Shown one piece after another: positions 1-8,089 of a DNA stretch of 64,000 nt. The position numbers were made by a program, and so were the translations under genes. The notes under the pieces are model-generated. The model ran no database searches. It saw only the letters and a program-made list of their open reading frames with translations, and had not been told where the DNA came from. Origin of the DNA: Vibrio ponticus. Lineage in GTDB: Bacteria > Pseudomonadota > Gammaproteobacteria > Enterobacterales > Vibrionaceae. Numbering within the stretch: the stretch's first letter is position 1; each line of letters starts with the position of its first letter. The stretch is from positions 806,001-870,000 of the forward strand of contig NZ_AP019657.1 in NCBI RefSeq assembly GCF_009938225.1, read 5' to 3'.

Positions 1-135
1 GCTACTACAGCAAATATCCATGTTTATCCTACCCCCCGAAGAGAAGATAGAAGTTATCCTCGTTGGGTGAAACTGAAACCCAAGAAATATGCGACAAATA
101 GAAAAAATGCCAGTCAGCTTAACTGACTGGCATTA
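1..135 (+). mobile_element. Right end of IS4-family element, copy 1 (truncated by window edge)
   Basis: This stretch matches the last 136 bases of the complete element at 62216-63650, except for one missing C. It ends in GGCATTA, the same outer end as the complete copy, followed by unrelated DNA. The perfect 12-base hairpin of the right end is present (106-117 with 123-134). The left end lies outside the window. The expected 12-bp target duplication would be 136-147, but its partner cannot be seen. Confidence 0.93.
2..70 (+). pseudogene. 3' end of IS4-family transposase, frameshifted
   Basis: This is the C-terminal end of the transposase of IS copy 1. The C-run at 32-37 has six C, where copy 2 (63546-63552) has seven. 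The frame shift replaces the normal basic C-terminus, which runs about 36 residues past the C-run in copy 2, with a short tail ending at TGA 68-70. The copy is probably defective for its own transposition. A homopolymer error in the assembly would look the same. Confidence 0.75.
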
Positions 136-136
136 C

Positions 137-262
137 TGCAAAGCGTGGGGCTTTAAGAGCGCTCAGGCTTTAGGCACACCACTGGATCATTGTGCACGTA
201 AAGATAAGCTATTGGGCTGTATTTCTACTCGCTACACACAAATCTATCAGTGCACTAATTAA
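137..262 (+). pseudogene. 3' remnant of a YecR-like gene cut by the IS
   Basis: The frame directly after the IS end stays open for 41 codons to TAA 260-262. It reads like the end of a small cysteine-rich protein: it begins CKAWGFKSAQALG and ends YTQIYQCTN, with four cysteines. The Cys-x-x-Trp-Gly-x-x-x-Ala start and Tyr-Gln-Cys-Thr end resemble the C-terminal half of YecR-like lipoproteins as I remember them. The IS removed the start and the rest of the gene. A terminator follows at 314-340, as expected for a gene end. The family name is tentative; the remnant itself is well supported by its position and frame. Confidence 0.55.
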
Positions 263-280
263 GACTCACTAGTTGAGGAA

Positions 281-304
281 GAAAGAGAACTCTCTTTCTT
301 GCAA
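281..304. repeat. Perfect 10-bp inverted repeat
   Basis: The arms AAGAAAGAGA and TCTCTTTCTT are separated by AC. It lies between the yecR-like stop and the terminator. The two-base loop makes it a weak RNA hairpin unless some pairs open, so its function is unknown. Confidence 0.5.
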
Positions 305-313
305 TAAATTTGA

Positions 314-340
314 ACGCCTGAGCCAAATGCTTGGGCGTTT
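314..340 (+). terminator. Rho-independent terminator
   Basis: The stem starts AACGCC and closes with GGCGTT. It is extended by TGAGC/GCTTG with two G-U pairs around a CAAAT loop and followed by a run of T. It would end the transcript of the disrupted YecR-like gene, upstream of the UspA gene. Confidence 0.75.
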
Positions 341-425
341 TTTATTCAATCCGCGATCACCGATACACAATTTTCTATCAATCAAGGCTATGCTGATTAA
401 AGAGCCGTTAGCTGAGGACATTGAT

Positions 426-848
426 ATGAAATACCAACATATTCTTGTAGCGTTAGATTTATCAGAAGAAAGCAATTTATTGATTGATAAAGCGGTTTAC
501 CATGCCGAATTGGTAAACGCTAAAGTCTCATTTATTCACGTTGATGGTAGCATTGGTGAAATCTACCCAGAGCTTATTGATATCAAGGCAGAGCCCGATC
601 AACGCCCACTTAATCTGCACGCGATGGAAGTGTTGCACAAGTATCAAGAGTATATCGAATACCCTCTTTCGCACTTTTTTGTTGGTACTGGAGATTTGGC
701 AGAAAAGCTTAAAGATCTTTGCCAAGAGCAGAGTATCGATTTGATCATTTTTGGTCATCATCATGACTTGCTAAGTCATTTCATCTCATACTCTCGCCGT
801 CTACTCAATAAAGCCAATGTCGATGTTTTGGTGGTGCCGGTTAAGTAA
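426..848 (+). CDS. Universal stress protein, UspA family
   Basis: A 140-residue cytoplasmic protein of the Usp fold. It opens MKYQHILVALDLSEES, the usual first beta-strand with the conserved Asp. It ends with LIIFGHHHDLLSHF and ANVDVLVVPV, where the family's nucleotide loop and last strand lie. Length matches UspA (about 140). The start at 426 was chosen over an upstream in-frame ATG because it has a GAGG box at the right distance and gives the normal N-terminus; the longer frame would run through the terminator at 314-340. Usp proteins help survival in stationary phase and stress, but the exact role of this paralogue cannot be read from sequence. An imperfect hairpin (872-899) follows. Confidence 0.9.
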   Translation: MKYQHILVALDLSEESNLLIDKAVYHAELVNAKVSFIHVDGSIGEIYPELIDIKAEPDQRPLNLHAMEVLHKYQEYIEYPLSHFFVGTGDLAEKLKDLCQEQSIDLIIFGHHHDLLSHFISYSRRLLNKANVDVLVVPVK

Positions 849-871
849 TTTTAGAAGTAAGTTTAGTTGTG

Positions 872-899
872 TGGCTAGTGCGAGTCTCAGTGCTAGCCA
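872..899 (+). terminator. Hairpin after the usp gene, possible terminator
   Basis: TGGCTAG at 872-878 pairs with CTAGCCA at 893-899. The T tract is poor, so it may be a weak terminator or an mRNA end-protecting hairpin. Confidence 0.4.
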
Positions 900-1080
900 T
901 CGTTACTTTTCCAATAGTGCTAACTCCATCGAAAATAAGCGCCTCCAACATATTTCTCTCAAGCCAAATCGATTAACGCACATTATGCTATTTAGCTATC
1001 GACCATTTGTGCGCAATTCAAAGTGGGGAATGAACTCGCAACTGCGCATTAAACTTCGCATTTCCGAGGATTATTGCGCT

Positions 1081-1632
1081 ATGAAAAAACGCTGGTTTTT
1101 TGTGTCTGTTGGGTTGCCGCTTTTGGCTCTTGTCGGTTGTGAAGATAAAGCCGATTTGTTGCAAAACCCTCCAGCTTACATCGTCGAACAAATCGAACCT
1201 TACTTGCCGATGGCGATTGATTTTGCCAAAGAAAATGAGCGAATAGCGTTATCAGAAGGTGAACCGCTGCTACCTCAATATTTGCAGATAGCGAATCGAG
1301 TCGGGGTTAAGCACCCTGAGAAAATAAGAATTCATTATGTGGATGCTTTGCCCATGCCGAGTAATGAATCTTTGTTGTTACAAATGCAAAGGTTAGGGCT
1401 AGATTCGCCATTTTTGGCGGGTATGACTTACGGATATGGCGTGTGGATCAATAAAAAATCCAGAGGTGACAAGCTATTACTCGCCCATGAATTTATTCAT
1501 GTTAGACAAGCTGAAGAGTTGGGGCTTGAAGAACTGACCAAACAGTATTTTTTACAAATTAAGTTGTTTGGTTATCGCGAAGCACCAATCGAAATCGAAG
1601 CCTATGACAATGCGGCGAAGTATCTTGAGTAA
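1081..1632 (+). CDS. Putative lipoprotein with HExxH metallopeptidase motif
   Basis: A 183-residue protein with a lipoprotein signal peptide (MKKRWFFVSVGLPLLALVGC, Cys20 as lipidation site), so probably anchored in the envelope. A zinc-peptidase-type HEFIH motif lies in the C-terminal half within LLAHEFIHVRQAEELG, followed by acidic residues that could supply the third ligand. I do not recognise a named family; it looks like a small relative of peptidases with a C-terminal HExxH helix. The ATG at 1081 was preferred because it starts a perfect signal peptide and has a GAGG box upstream. It stands alone. The motif makes metal binding likely, but proteolytic activity is inference. Confidence 0.7.
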   Translation: MKKRWFFVSVGLPLLALVGCEDKADLLQNPPAYIVEQIEPYLPMAIDFAKENERIALSEGEPLLPQYLQIANRVGVKHPEKIRIHYVDALPMPSNESLLLQMQRLGLDSPFLAGMTYGYGVWINKKSRGDKLLLAHEFIHVRQAEELGLEELTKQYFLQIKLFGYREAPIEIEAYDNAAKYLE

Positions 1633-2043
1633 CATGTTTAAGCTTAATTCAATAATAGAGGAGTCTGCACATTAAATGGATCAGAATATTATCCCCTATA
1701 ATTTATGGAAGATAAGTTGATACTTGGTTGGTTTTATAAAAAAAGACCTCAGGCGTGACAATAAATAAAGTAAGATTGAATTTCCATTAATTAAATTCTC
1801 AATGGTCATTAATATTTTTTCGAATAAAAATTCAACGCTTGTAAATCTTATCCGTATCATATGGTGAATACCTAACTAAATATTCATCATTTTCTTTTGT
1901 TGTCATCTCGATAAAAACAAATCAGCTAAAAATATGGAAATAATTTCATATTAATCGTTATAGTGCCCCCGATTTGTAACTGGTTGTTTCAAGTGTTACA
2001 AATTATTCATAATTAACAGTCATCGCTCTCGGGGGGGAGAGAA
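1633..2043 (+). promoter_or_regulatory. Long AT-rich intergenic region and chemoreceptor leader
   Basis: No gene was found here. The last 80 bases hold a structured leader. ATTTGTAAC (1972-1980) and GTTACAAAT (1995-2003) form a perfect 9-bp inverted repeat with a 14-base spacer. CCCCCGA (1966-1972) is complementary to TCGGGGG (2029-2035), which overlaps the G-rich ribosome binding site of the downstream MCP. If both are in the mRNA, the fold would hide the ribosome binding site. Alternatively, the 9-bp dyad is an operator. No known riboswitch class was recognised. Confidence 0.5.
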
Positions 2044-3663
2044 ATGTTAAATAATATATCAATTAGATACTTAGTCTTGTTTCCAGCGTTGCTGATGGGG
2101 ATCTGTCTTGCTTCAATGAGCGCATATTCGTTTTACAGCATAAAAAACAATGTTGAATCACTTAATGGGAAATTTGTTGAGGTTTTAGGGGAAGAAGAAC
2201 TTATAGCAAAGGTGATTGAAGATACCTATAAAATTCGTCTTATACTGACTTCTTCGTCATTTGTTCATAACGATAACTATCTTAGTGATGTCGAAAGTTG
2301 GTTCTCAGGAATAAATAAAAGCCTATCTAGTTTACAAAAAATTGATGCGATAAAGAGTTACGTTAGCGAGACAAGTAGTCAGGTTGAAAAGTATGCCTAT
2401 TTTGCGCGTAATTTATATTCTGAAAAAAGTAAATATGAGAGAGGAGATAGTTCTCAAGCTGATTGGCAACGTTTTGATGAGGAAGCGACTGCCGCAGGTA
2501 ACAACATGGTATCCTCAGTTTTTGCGTTAAGTGATTTAATCAAAAAAAGTGCAGAGAATGAGATTGAACATTCTTATGTAGATTTGAATCGAATGATTGT
2601 AATCAGTGTTGGATTGTGTCTTTTCGTATTTTCTTCTATTACTGTAGCAGCCTATTTTCTCTCTAAACAAATAGTAAAACCAATAATCAGTGCGCAATGT
2701 AATATTAACTTGTTAGCTAATGGTAACCTGTCAGATATCGATTTGGATTGTAATGGAACCAATGAAGTTTTTGTTCTGAATAATGATTTGCAAAAGTCGT
2801 GCGTAAATTTGTCATCGACGGTTCAAAGTCTACTTACTGTAAGTGATGAAGTTGCAGCGGCGTCTACGGAGCTATCTACAATTATGGAAGAATCAGAAAA
2901 CAATGCACATAGAGAAAACAATGAGGTTTTGCTAGTAGCCTCTGCGATTAATGAACTATCAAGCACTGCTGATAATGTACGTGATAACGCAGTAGCGGCT
3001 GATGTTAAATCACGCGAAATTGAAGAGATAACAGAAAAAGGCGTGACTATCTTTAATGAAAGTTTCGAAGCAAATAAAGATGTTAGTATGGGGCTATCTG
3101 AGATGGCTGATATCGTACACTCTGTAAAAAATCAGTCTGATAAAATTAGCACTGTGATTGATGTTATTCGTTCAATTTCTGAGCAAACGAATTTACTAGC
3201 ATTGAATGCTGCGATCGAAGCTGCACGAGCTGGTGAGTCTGGTCGTGGTTTTGCTGTTGTCGCTGATGAGGTGCGTATGCTTGCTAAACGAACATCGGAC
3301 TCAACTACTGAAATTCAATCTATTATTGAAGAATTACAACTCCAATCAGAGAGTGCTATGGTTAGCATGGATACCTGCTTGAGTTTAGTAGAGCGTAACC
3401 AGGAGCTTGCTCAAGAAGTAAATTCTGCTCTGTATTCCATTGCAACCTCAATAACTGAGATAACGGAAATTAATACTCTAGTCGCTACCGCTTCAGAGCA
3501 GCAATCTCAGGTTACAATGGAACTGAATAGCAATATTAATAATATTTCCGAAATAATAAATATGAATGCGGCAGGCATAACACAAAGTGTTAGTGCTTCT
3601 CGTCAATTGTCAGAATTGGCAGAATCACAAAAGCAACAACTGTCGTTTTTTAGTGTCAGTTAA
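2044..3663 (+). CDS. Methyl-accepting chemotaxis protein, transmembrane
   Basis: A 539-residue chemoreceptor. The first membrane segment is near residues 8-30. A helical periplasmic sensor region of about 150 residues follows, of the four-helix-bundle type. The second membrane segment is near 185-207, then a HAMP-like linker and a long cytoplasmic coiled coil. The signalling hairpin tip is intact: [20 protein letters not shown], then [12 protein letters not shown], where CheA and CheW bind. The ligand cannot be predicted. The start has an unusual ribosome binding site of seven G followed by AGAG. The gene stands alone and shares a terminator with the convergent lyase gene. Confidence 0.95.
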   Translation: MLNNISIRYLVLFPALLMGICLASMSAYSFYSIKNNVESLNGKFVEVLGEEELIAKVIEDTYKIRLILTSSSFVHNDNYLSDVESWFSGINKSLSSLQKIDAIKSYVSETSSQVEKYAYFARNLYSEKSKYERGDSSQADWQRFDEEATAAGNNMVSSVFALSDLIKKSAENEIEHSYVDLNRMIVISVGLCLFVFSSITVAAYFLSKQIVKPIISAQCNINLLANGNLSDIDLDCNGTNEVFVLNNDLQKSCVNLSSTVQSLLTVSDEVAAASTELSTIMEESENNAHRENNEVLLVASAINELSSTADNVRDNAVAADVKSREIEEITEKGVTIFNESFEANKDVSMGLSEMADIVHSVKNQSDKISTVIDVIRSISEQTNLLALNAAIEAARAGESGRGFAVVADEVRMLAKRTSDSTTEIQSIIEELQLQSESAMVSMDTCLSLVERNQELAQEVNSALYSIATSITEITEINTLVATASEQQSQVTMELNSNINNISEIINMNAAGITQSVSASRQLSELAESQKQQLSFFSVS

Positions 3664-3687
3664 CCTAGAAAAGTTCGATTGTTAAAT

Positions 3688-3712
3688 AAAGCGGAAGTCA
3701 ATCTTCCGCTTT
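3688..3712. terminator. Bidirectional terminator
   Basis: The 10-bp perfect stem AAAGCGGAAG/CTTCCGCTTT has a five-base loop. It lies between the convergent MCP gene (plus) and TPL-like gene (minus), with T-rich flanks on both strands. Confidence 0.85.
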
Positions 3713-3718
3713 ATCTGT

Positions 3719-5104
3719 TTAGGCGTGCTCAAAGCGAGCAGTAAAGAAACGCAGCCATTTGGGCTCGTAGCTGAATTTAAGAGCTGGGATCGACTCGCGC
3801 TGGTGGTAAAGTTCGATGATTTGGTTCGCTATCGTGTCCATATGGGCGTAAGTATAAACTTGGCGTGGAATTGCTAAGCGCACGGTTTCAAGCAATGGTT
3901 GAGCGTGTTCGGTGTTTGGTGCTTTTGTCCCAGCGGAAACAATGCCGCGTTCCATGGCTCGAATACCGGTTTCAATGTAAAGGCTTGCGGTAAGGCTTTG
4001 GGCTGGTAAGTGCTCTGGGCTTAAATGAGAGCAGAAACGGCTCGCGTCAATAAACACCGCATGTCCGCCAATCGGTTCAATCACCGGCACACCTGCAGCT
4101 TGCAGTTGTTCACCAAGGTAGCGCACTTGTTTGACGCGGTGCTCGATGTAATCTTGTTCCATCGAATCACGCAGAGCGACGGCAAGAGACTTACGAATCC
4201 CGTTCAGCATATTTTGTGTATCTTGGTCGACCATCGGCATGCCACCGTAGAGCATAATGATGTCGTTGGCTTCTTCAAACAACGCATCATCATTGAGGCA
4301 CAGAATGCCGCCGCTACTGACTAAGCACTCTTTATTGGTGCCGTTGATAATGCAGCCATCGGCGTAGCTGAACATCTGCTTGAGGATATCTTGAATCGAC
4401 GCGTCACTATAGCCTGCTTCTTGCTCTTGAATGAAAAAAGCATTTTCTACGCAGTGGGTTGCATCAAAGAATAGTTTGATTTTGTGTTGGTCAGCGACTG
4501 CTCGAACAGCAGCAATATTTGCCAACGAAACCGGTTGACCGCCAGCTAGATTAGCGGTTGCAGCCAAGCGAATATAAGCGATGTTTTCTGCGCCTTGCTG
4601 TTCGATAACCTGTTCAAGTTTAGCGATATCAATGTTGCCTTTGAACGGTTTGTTGAGTGCTGGCTGATAGGCGGCTTGGCATATGACATCAATAAAGCGA
4701 CCACCTTGGCTTTCGATATGGAAGCGATGTGAGGTTGAACACATATTACCGACGACACAGCTACCATGTACGACAGTCAGCATCGCGAGAATATTTTCTG
4801 CGCCACGACCTCTGGTGGTAGGAATAACGTGGTTAATACCAAAGGTGGTTTGTAGTGTTTGCTCAAGTTCACAAGGTACATCACTCGCTTGGCTCGATGA
4901 GCCCGCATTCATCATGCTGACCCATTGTCTGGCATTAAGTGAGCTGGTGCCCGAGTCTGTCAGTAGATCAAAATAGACATCTTTGCTCTCTAGCAAGAAG
5001 GTGTTGTAACCCGCTTCCGCCATTTTTTGCGCGCGTGTTTCGCGGTCGAGTTTGGCAACGGTTTCTACCGCTTTGATACGAAAGGGTTCTGCAGGGTAAA
5101 GCAT
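3719..5104 (-). CDS. Tyrosine phenol-lyase-like PLP enzyme with changed active site
   Basis: A 461-residue member of the beta-eliminating lyase family (tyrosine phenol-lyase and tryptophanase, fold type I PLP). The N-terminus YPAEPFRIKAVETV and the C-terminus LRFFTARF resemble tyrosine phenol-lyase; tryptophanase has His in place of the second-last-motif Phe. Kept, by comparison with the Citrobacter enzyme as I remember it: Thr49, Arg100, Asn185, Asp214, the PLP lysine (Lys258 here) and the IPRxVYTYAHMD motif. Changed: Tyr71 to Ser, Phe123 to Ser, Arg217 to His, and the Lys before the PLP lysine to Asn. PLP binding is likely, but classical phenol release is doubtful. No tryptophan or tyrosine permease gene and no TnaC-type leader was seen. 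A GGAGAG box precedes the ATG. Confidence 0.85.
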   Translation of the reverse strand: MLYPAEPFRIKAVETVAKLDRETRAQKMAEAGYNTFLLESKDVYFDLLTDSGTSSLNARQWVSMMNAGSSSQASDVPCELEQTLQTTFGINHVIPTTRGRGAENILAMLTVVHGSCVVGNMCSTSHRFHIESQGGRFIDVICQAAYQPALNKPFKGNIDIAKLEQVIEQQGAENIAYIRLAATANLAGGQPVSLANIAAVRAVADQHKIKLFFDATHCVENAFFIQEQEAGYSDASIQDILKQMFSYADGCIINGTNKECLVSSGGILCLNDDALFEEANDIIMLYGGMPMVDQDTQNMLNGIRKSLAVALRDSMEQDYIEHRVKQVRYLGEQLQAAGVPVIEPIGGHAVFIDASRFCSHLSPEHLPAQSLTASLYIETGIRAMERGIVSAGTKAPNTEHAQPLLETVRLAIPRQVYTYAHMDTIANQIIELYHQRESIPALKFSYEPKWLRFFTARFEHA

Positions 5105-5258
5105 TACTATCTCTCCAATTTATTACTGCGTTTTTGGAAATAATTTTGGAGACATTTTCTATTTTAGCTTTCTCAAAACAAGGCGCTAGGTCATGTAACA
5201 CGATTTTGCTGTTGGCTAACGTTAGTGAAGCATGATCCTAGTCTCACTATTTCGAGGT

Positions 5259-5582
5259 TTAGATGGTCTCTTGGACGCCCTGGATAACATTGTCTACCGC
5301 TTTCACGGCTTTGATTGCCTTGTCGACTAAGTGCTGCACTTGCAGGACATCTTGCTGGGCTTGCTCTGCGCTGCGGACTAATTCTTTTAACGCAATTACT
5401 GTTTCGGTTAGCTCATCATTAGTGCCTGTTAATCTCTCAGAGAGTACCAGGGTAAGTTGTCGATTGAGTTGCGCGCGTTGCAACATCAGTTGTGAATATT
5501 GAGCGTTATCGTTGACAATGGTAGGTAACACCTCATTGATTTCATTAATGGCATCGACAATAGCTTGTCTTACGTTTGGCAT
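5259..5582 (-). CDS. Small helical protein of unknown function
   Basis: A 107-residue protein, almost entirely predicted alpha-helix, with heptad-like spacing (INEINEVLPTIV, LNRQLTLVLSERL, VLQVQHLVDKAIKAV). It has no signal peptide, membrane segment or cysteine. I do not recognise the family. It follows the helical lipoprotein gene at 5646 on the same strand with a 63-bp gap, so the two are probably co-transcribed and may interact. Confidence 0.6.
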   Translation of the reverse strand: MPNVRQAIVDAINEINEVLPTIVNDNAQYSQLMLQRAQLNRQLTLVLSERLTGTNDELTETVIALKELVRSAEQAQQDVLQVQHLVDKAIKAVKAVDNVIQGVQETI

Positions 5583-5645
5583 AGTGCGTTTCCTTATCGC
5601 GAATTAAACAGTTGGGTGGTGGTAGTAGTAAAGTAGTAAGTGTTC

Positions 5646-6731
5646 CTAAGACTTACATATTAAAAATCCCTGCTTGTTTTTGACGATGTTGCCCTGGCAA
5701 CTGGCAAGGAGTGTCTTAAAGCTGTGTAGCTGCTGGTACTCTTTGTTTAGCGCAGAGATCGAGCTGATAATCTCTTTACTTGAGAAGCGATTTTTATTGA
5801 TCTCTTGAGCGATCTCGCGATGGCTGGTGGCGATCTGCTTAAATGCGGTGATCATCTGCTGATCTTTCAGTGCAGCGGCTTGGATCTCTAAATAACGCTG
5901 GTGAAATTCTTGGATGCTCGCTGCGGCTTTGGTGGGTTTTTGAGCTTTCTTAGCTGAGGTTTGATTGTAGCGGCTAATGGCATCGGTCAATGCAGAGCGT
6001 TCAAAAGTTGCCATTGATTGGTGCAGTTGGGCGTACTCCAACTCCGCAATGATCGCGGGTATGAGCTGTTCGATGATCAGCTGAGCTTGGTTGACGATTT
6101 CTTTTAATGCGCTGCGGCGCTTTTGTTCAGTAATGGTTTGAGCAAAGCCAGCAATCGTAGTAGCGATTAACGCTTCATTGTCACGAAAGGCTTGTTGCTT
6201 GGTTAAAATTATGGTCTCACCATTCGCATCGGTTGCGTAGCGCAGATCTAAATATCTATCGTTAAGTGAACTTAGCGCGCCTGTAAGCTCAATGGCGTTT
6301 TGTTGTATTGCTATTTTAGATGATGCGTTGGCAAGCTCTGTTAATGCGACGGAGTAGGCGGAGAGTTGTTGGTTCGCCTCTAAGATAGGCATCTGCTTTC
6401 TCAATAGTGGCGAGGTTGGGTTAACGATTGATCCAAGGTCACTCATTTGCAGCGCAAGATTACATTGAGTTGGGGTGATATCGGCTAAGCCTTGAATCAC
6501 CTCGGTCGCACTGGTTTGACAGGGTTGGTCGTGAGACTGATTTAACGTTAAGTAGGCGAGGGAATCAGCTTGGCTTTGAATGGCTAATTCTCCGAGTTTA
6601 TCGAGATCGCTGTCGATTTGCTGTGATACCTGATTCATCGACATGCCAAATTCGGCGATGCTGTTTATCGGTGTGGTCGCGCAACCACTTAAGTTCACCA
6701 CACACAGTGCCACCCACCAAATATGCTTCAT
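5646..6731 (-). CDS. Helical lipoprotein of unknown function
   Basis: A 361-residue protein with a lipoprotein signal peptide (MKHIWWVALCVVNLSGC, Cys17). The mature part is mostly long amphipathic helices, with many Gln, Ala and Leu residues. A cysteine pair is possible between the conserved-looking CQTSATEV and QCNLALQM segments, and two more cysteines lie near the C-terminus (SCQGN, ICKS). No catalytic motif was recognised. With the small helical protein downstream it forms a likely two-gene unit, lipoprotein first. Confidence 0.7.
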   Translation of the reverse strand: MKHIWWVALCVVNLSGCATTPINSIAEFGMSMNQVSQQIDSDLDKLGELAIQSQADSLAYLTLNQSHDQPCQTSATEVIQGLADITPTQCNLALQMSDLGSIVNPTSPLLRKQMPILEANQQLSAYSVALTELANASSKIAIQQNAIELTGALSSLNDRYLDLRYATDANGETIILTKQQAFRDNEALIATTIAGFAQTITEQKRRSALKEIVNQAQLIIEQLIPAIIAELEYAQLHQSMATFERSALTDAISRYNQTSAKKAQKPTKAAASIQEFHQRYLEIQAAALKDQQMITAFKQIATSHREIAQEINKNRFSSKEIISSISALNKEYQQLHSFKTLLASCQGNIVKNKQGFLICKS

Positions 6732-7008
6732 GCTGTTTTCCTCTCCCTATATTCCTGTTGAGTGGAGTAGGGTAAACAGCGCTTAGATGGATTTCAGGTT
6801 AGGTTTCACACTCAAACTGGTAAAGAGATGTAATTGAAGCCGAGAATCACAGTTGAGGCGAAGTGTGCTGAAGTTCAGTTATTCTGCGAGCAAAGTAGCG
6901 AATTAGTCGGCTAAATTGATCAGTACCAGTTTGCCTAGATGGGATATTCGCTTACACGGTATCAACTTGTTTGGATAACCAGTCCAAAAACAGCTGCAGT
7001 TTCTGTAA

Positions 7009-7941
7009 CTATGGCAAAAATGCAGCGATATTTTTCTCCCAGATTGGGACATCTTTACCAATCATATTTTGTAAGGTCTCTAAAAACAGCTTGGTCTTTA
7101 TTGGCGCATCACGGTGCGGATAGACCGCATAAAAAGTGCCGAAATCATCAAGGTTTAACTCAGGCATGATTGGCACCAGCAGACCATCTCTAAATTCATT
7201 TTGAATCATCTGCGCAGTTACCACGGCTAAGGTATTGCCAGCCACCGCACTTTTTACCACCATCTCAACATCATTAACCTTGTAGGCAGGGTTGAGTTGA
7301 AAGTAGTGCTCCTGCTGCTCGCTATCGAAGTAACGAAACTTATTCAGAAACAAACCTGGTGCAGAGTAGACCGTTGCAGGCAGGGTTTGTAATTGCTCTA
7401 AGCTATCGATCTTGCCATGTCGCTGAATAAATTTCGGTGCCGCGACGATTAACAGCCGACTTCTGGCAATTTTGCGACTGACTAAGCTCGAGTCTTTAGG
7501 TTTGCCGATGCGAAAGCCAATATCAAATCCTTCTTGAACCAAATCAACCAGCTTGTCTTCCAAGCGCAACTCGCAGGTTACTTGCGGATACTCGGCTTGA
7601 AACTGACAAATTGCCTCTTGCACATATTGGCGTCCAAACATCATTGAACTGGTGATTCTGAGTAGCCCTCTCGGTTCGCTGTGGTGGTTTTGCGCCAATC
7701 GATGGGTGTTGTTCAGTAACTCGCGCAGATCTTTCGCTTGTTTGAGTACTTCGTTACCCGCTGTCGTTAATGAGAGTGAGCGAGTGGTGCGGTTGAGTAG
7801 GCGAACACCGAGCTCCTGCTCTAAACGAGTTATCTGTTTTGAAATGACTGAGCGATCGACGTTCTTCTGTGCTGCTACATTAGTAAAGGAGCCGAGCTCA
7901 ATCACCTCAAGTAATAGCAGTAGTCGGCTAGAGAAATCCAT
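7009..7941 (-). CDS. LysR-family transcriptional regulator
   Basis: A 310-residue regulator with an N-terminal winged helix-turn-helix (FTNVAAQKNVDRSVISKQIT, residues about 18-40) and a periplasmic-binding-like effector domain of the CrgA/YhjC type (GLLRITSSMMFGRQYV near residue 93). It is divergent from the enoyl-CoA hydratase gene at 8090. A LysR-type inverted repeat lies between them (7965-7983), so it most likely controls that gene and itself. The inducer is unknown. Confidence 0.92.
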   Translation of the reverse strand: MDFSSRLLLLLEVIELGSFTNVAAQKNVDRSVISKQITRLEQELGVRLLNRTTRSLSLTTAGNEVLKQAKDLRELLNNTHRLAQNHHSEPRGLLRITSSMMFGRQYVQEAICQFQAEYPQVTCELRLEDKLVDLVQEGFDIGFRIGKPKDSSLVSRKIARSRLLIVAAPKFIQRHGKIDSLEQLQTLPATVYSAPGLFLNKFRYFDSEQQEHYFQLNPAYKVNDVEMVVKSAVAGNTLAVVTAQMIQNEFRDGLLVPIMPELNLDDFGTFYAVYPHRDAPIKTKLFLETLQNMIGKDVPIWEKNIAAFLP

Positions 7942-7964
7942 GTTGATTCCTATTGTTGCTTCTA

Positions 7965-7983
7965 TGGCATCAATATTATGCCA
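7965..7983. promoter_or_regulatory. LysR-type operator between divergent genes
   Basis: TGGCAT and ATGCCA form a perfect inverted repeat around CAATATT. The length and the T-N11-A core fit the binding site of a LysR regulator. It lies 24 bp from the regulator start and about 106 bp from the hydratase start, the usual place for autorepression and activation. Confidence 0.55.
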
Positions 7984-8089
7984 ATTGCTGTATTTTTCCC
8001 AGCAAAGCCAGTGATTATAGTAGCACCACTAACCAAGAATACCGTGCTCACCACAAAGTGTTGAGCGCAAAGCAAAGAGGAAACTCATT

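Noticed and set aside
273-425. Longer UspA start with a 51-residue extension
   Set aside because: It would run through the terminator at 314-340, and the ATG at 426 gives the normal family N-terminus with a GAGG box.
1972-2003. BirA operator upstream of the chemoreceptor
   Set aside because: TTGTAAC-N14-GTTACAA resembles half-sites but lacks the AACC/GGTT inner bases and the 15-base spacing, and the gene has no link to biotin.
3719-5104. Annotation as tryptophanase (tnaA)
   Set aside because: The N-terminus and the C-terminal LRFFTARF (Phe in place of the tryptophanase His) match the tyrosine phenol-lyase branch, and no TnaC leader or TnaB permease is nearby.
4968-5201. 77-codon frame overlapping the TPL-like start as a TnaC-type leader
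   Set aside because: It runs well into the coding sequence in another frame, lacks a good start and has no Trp codon at a leader-like position.
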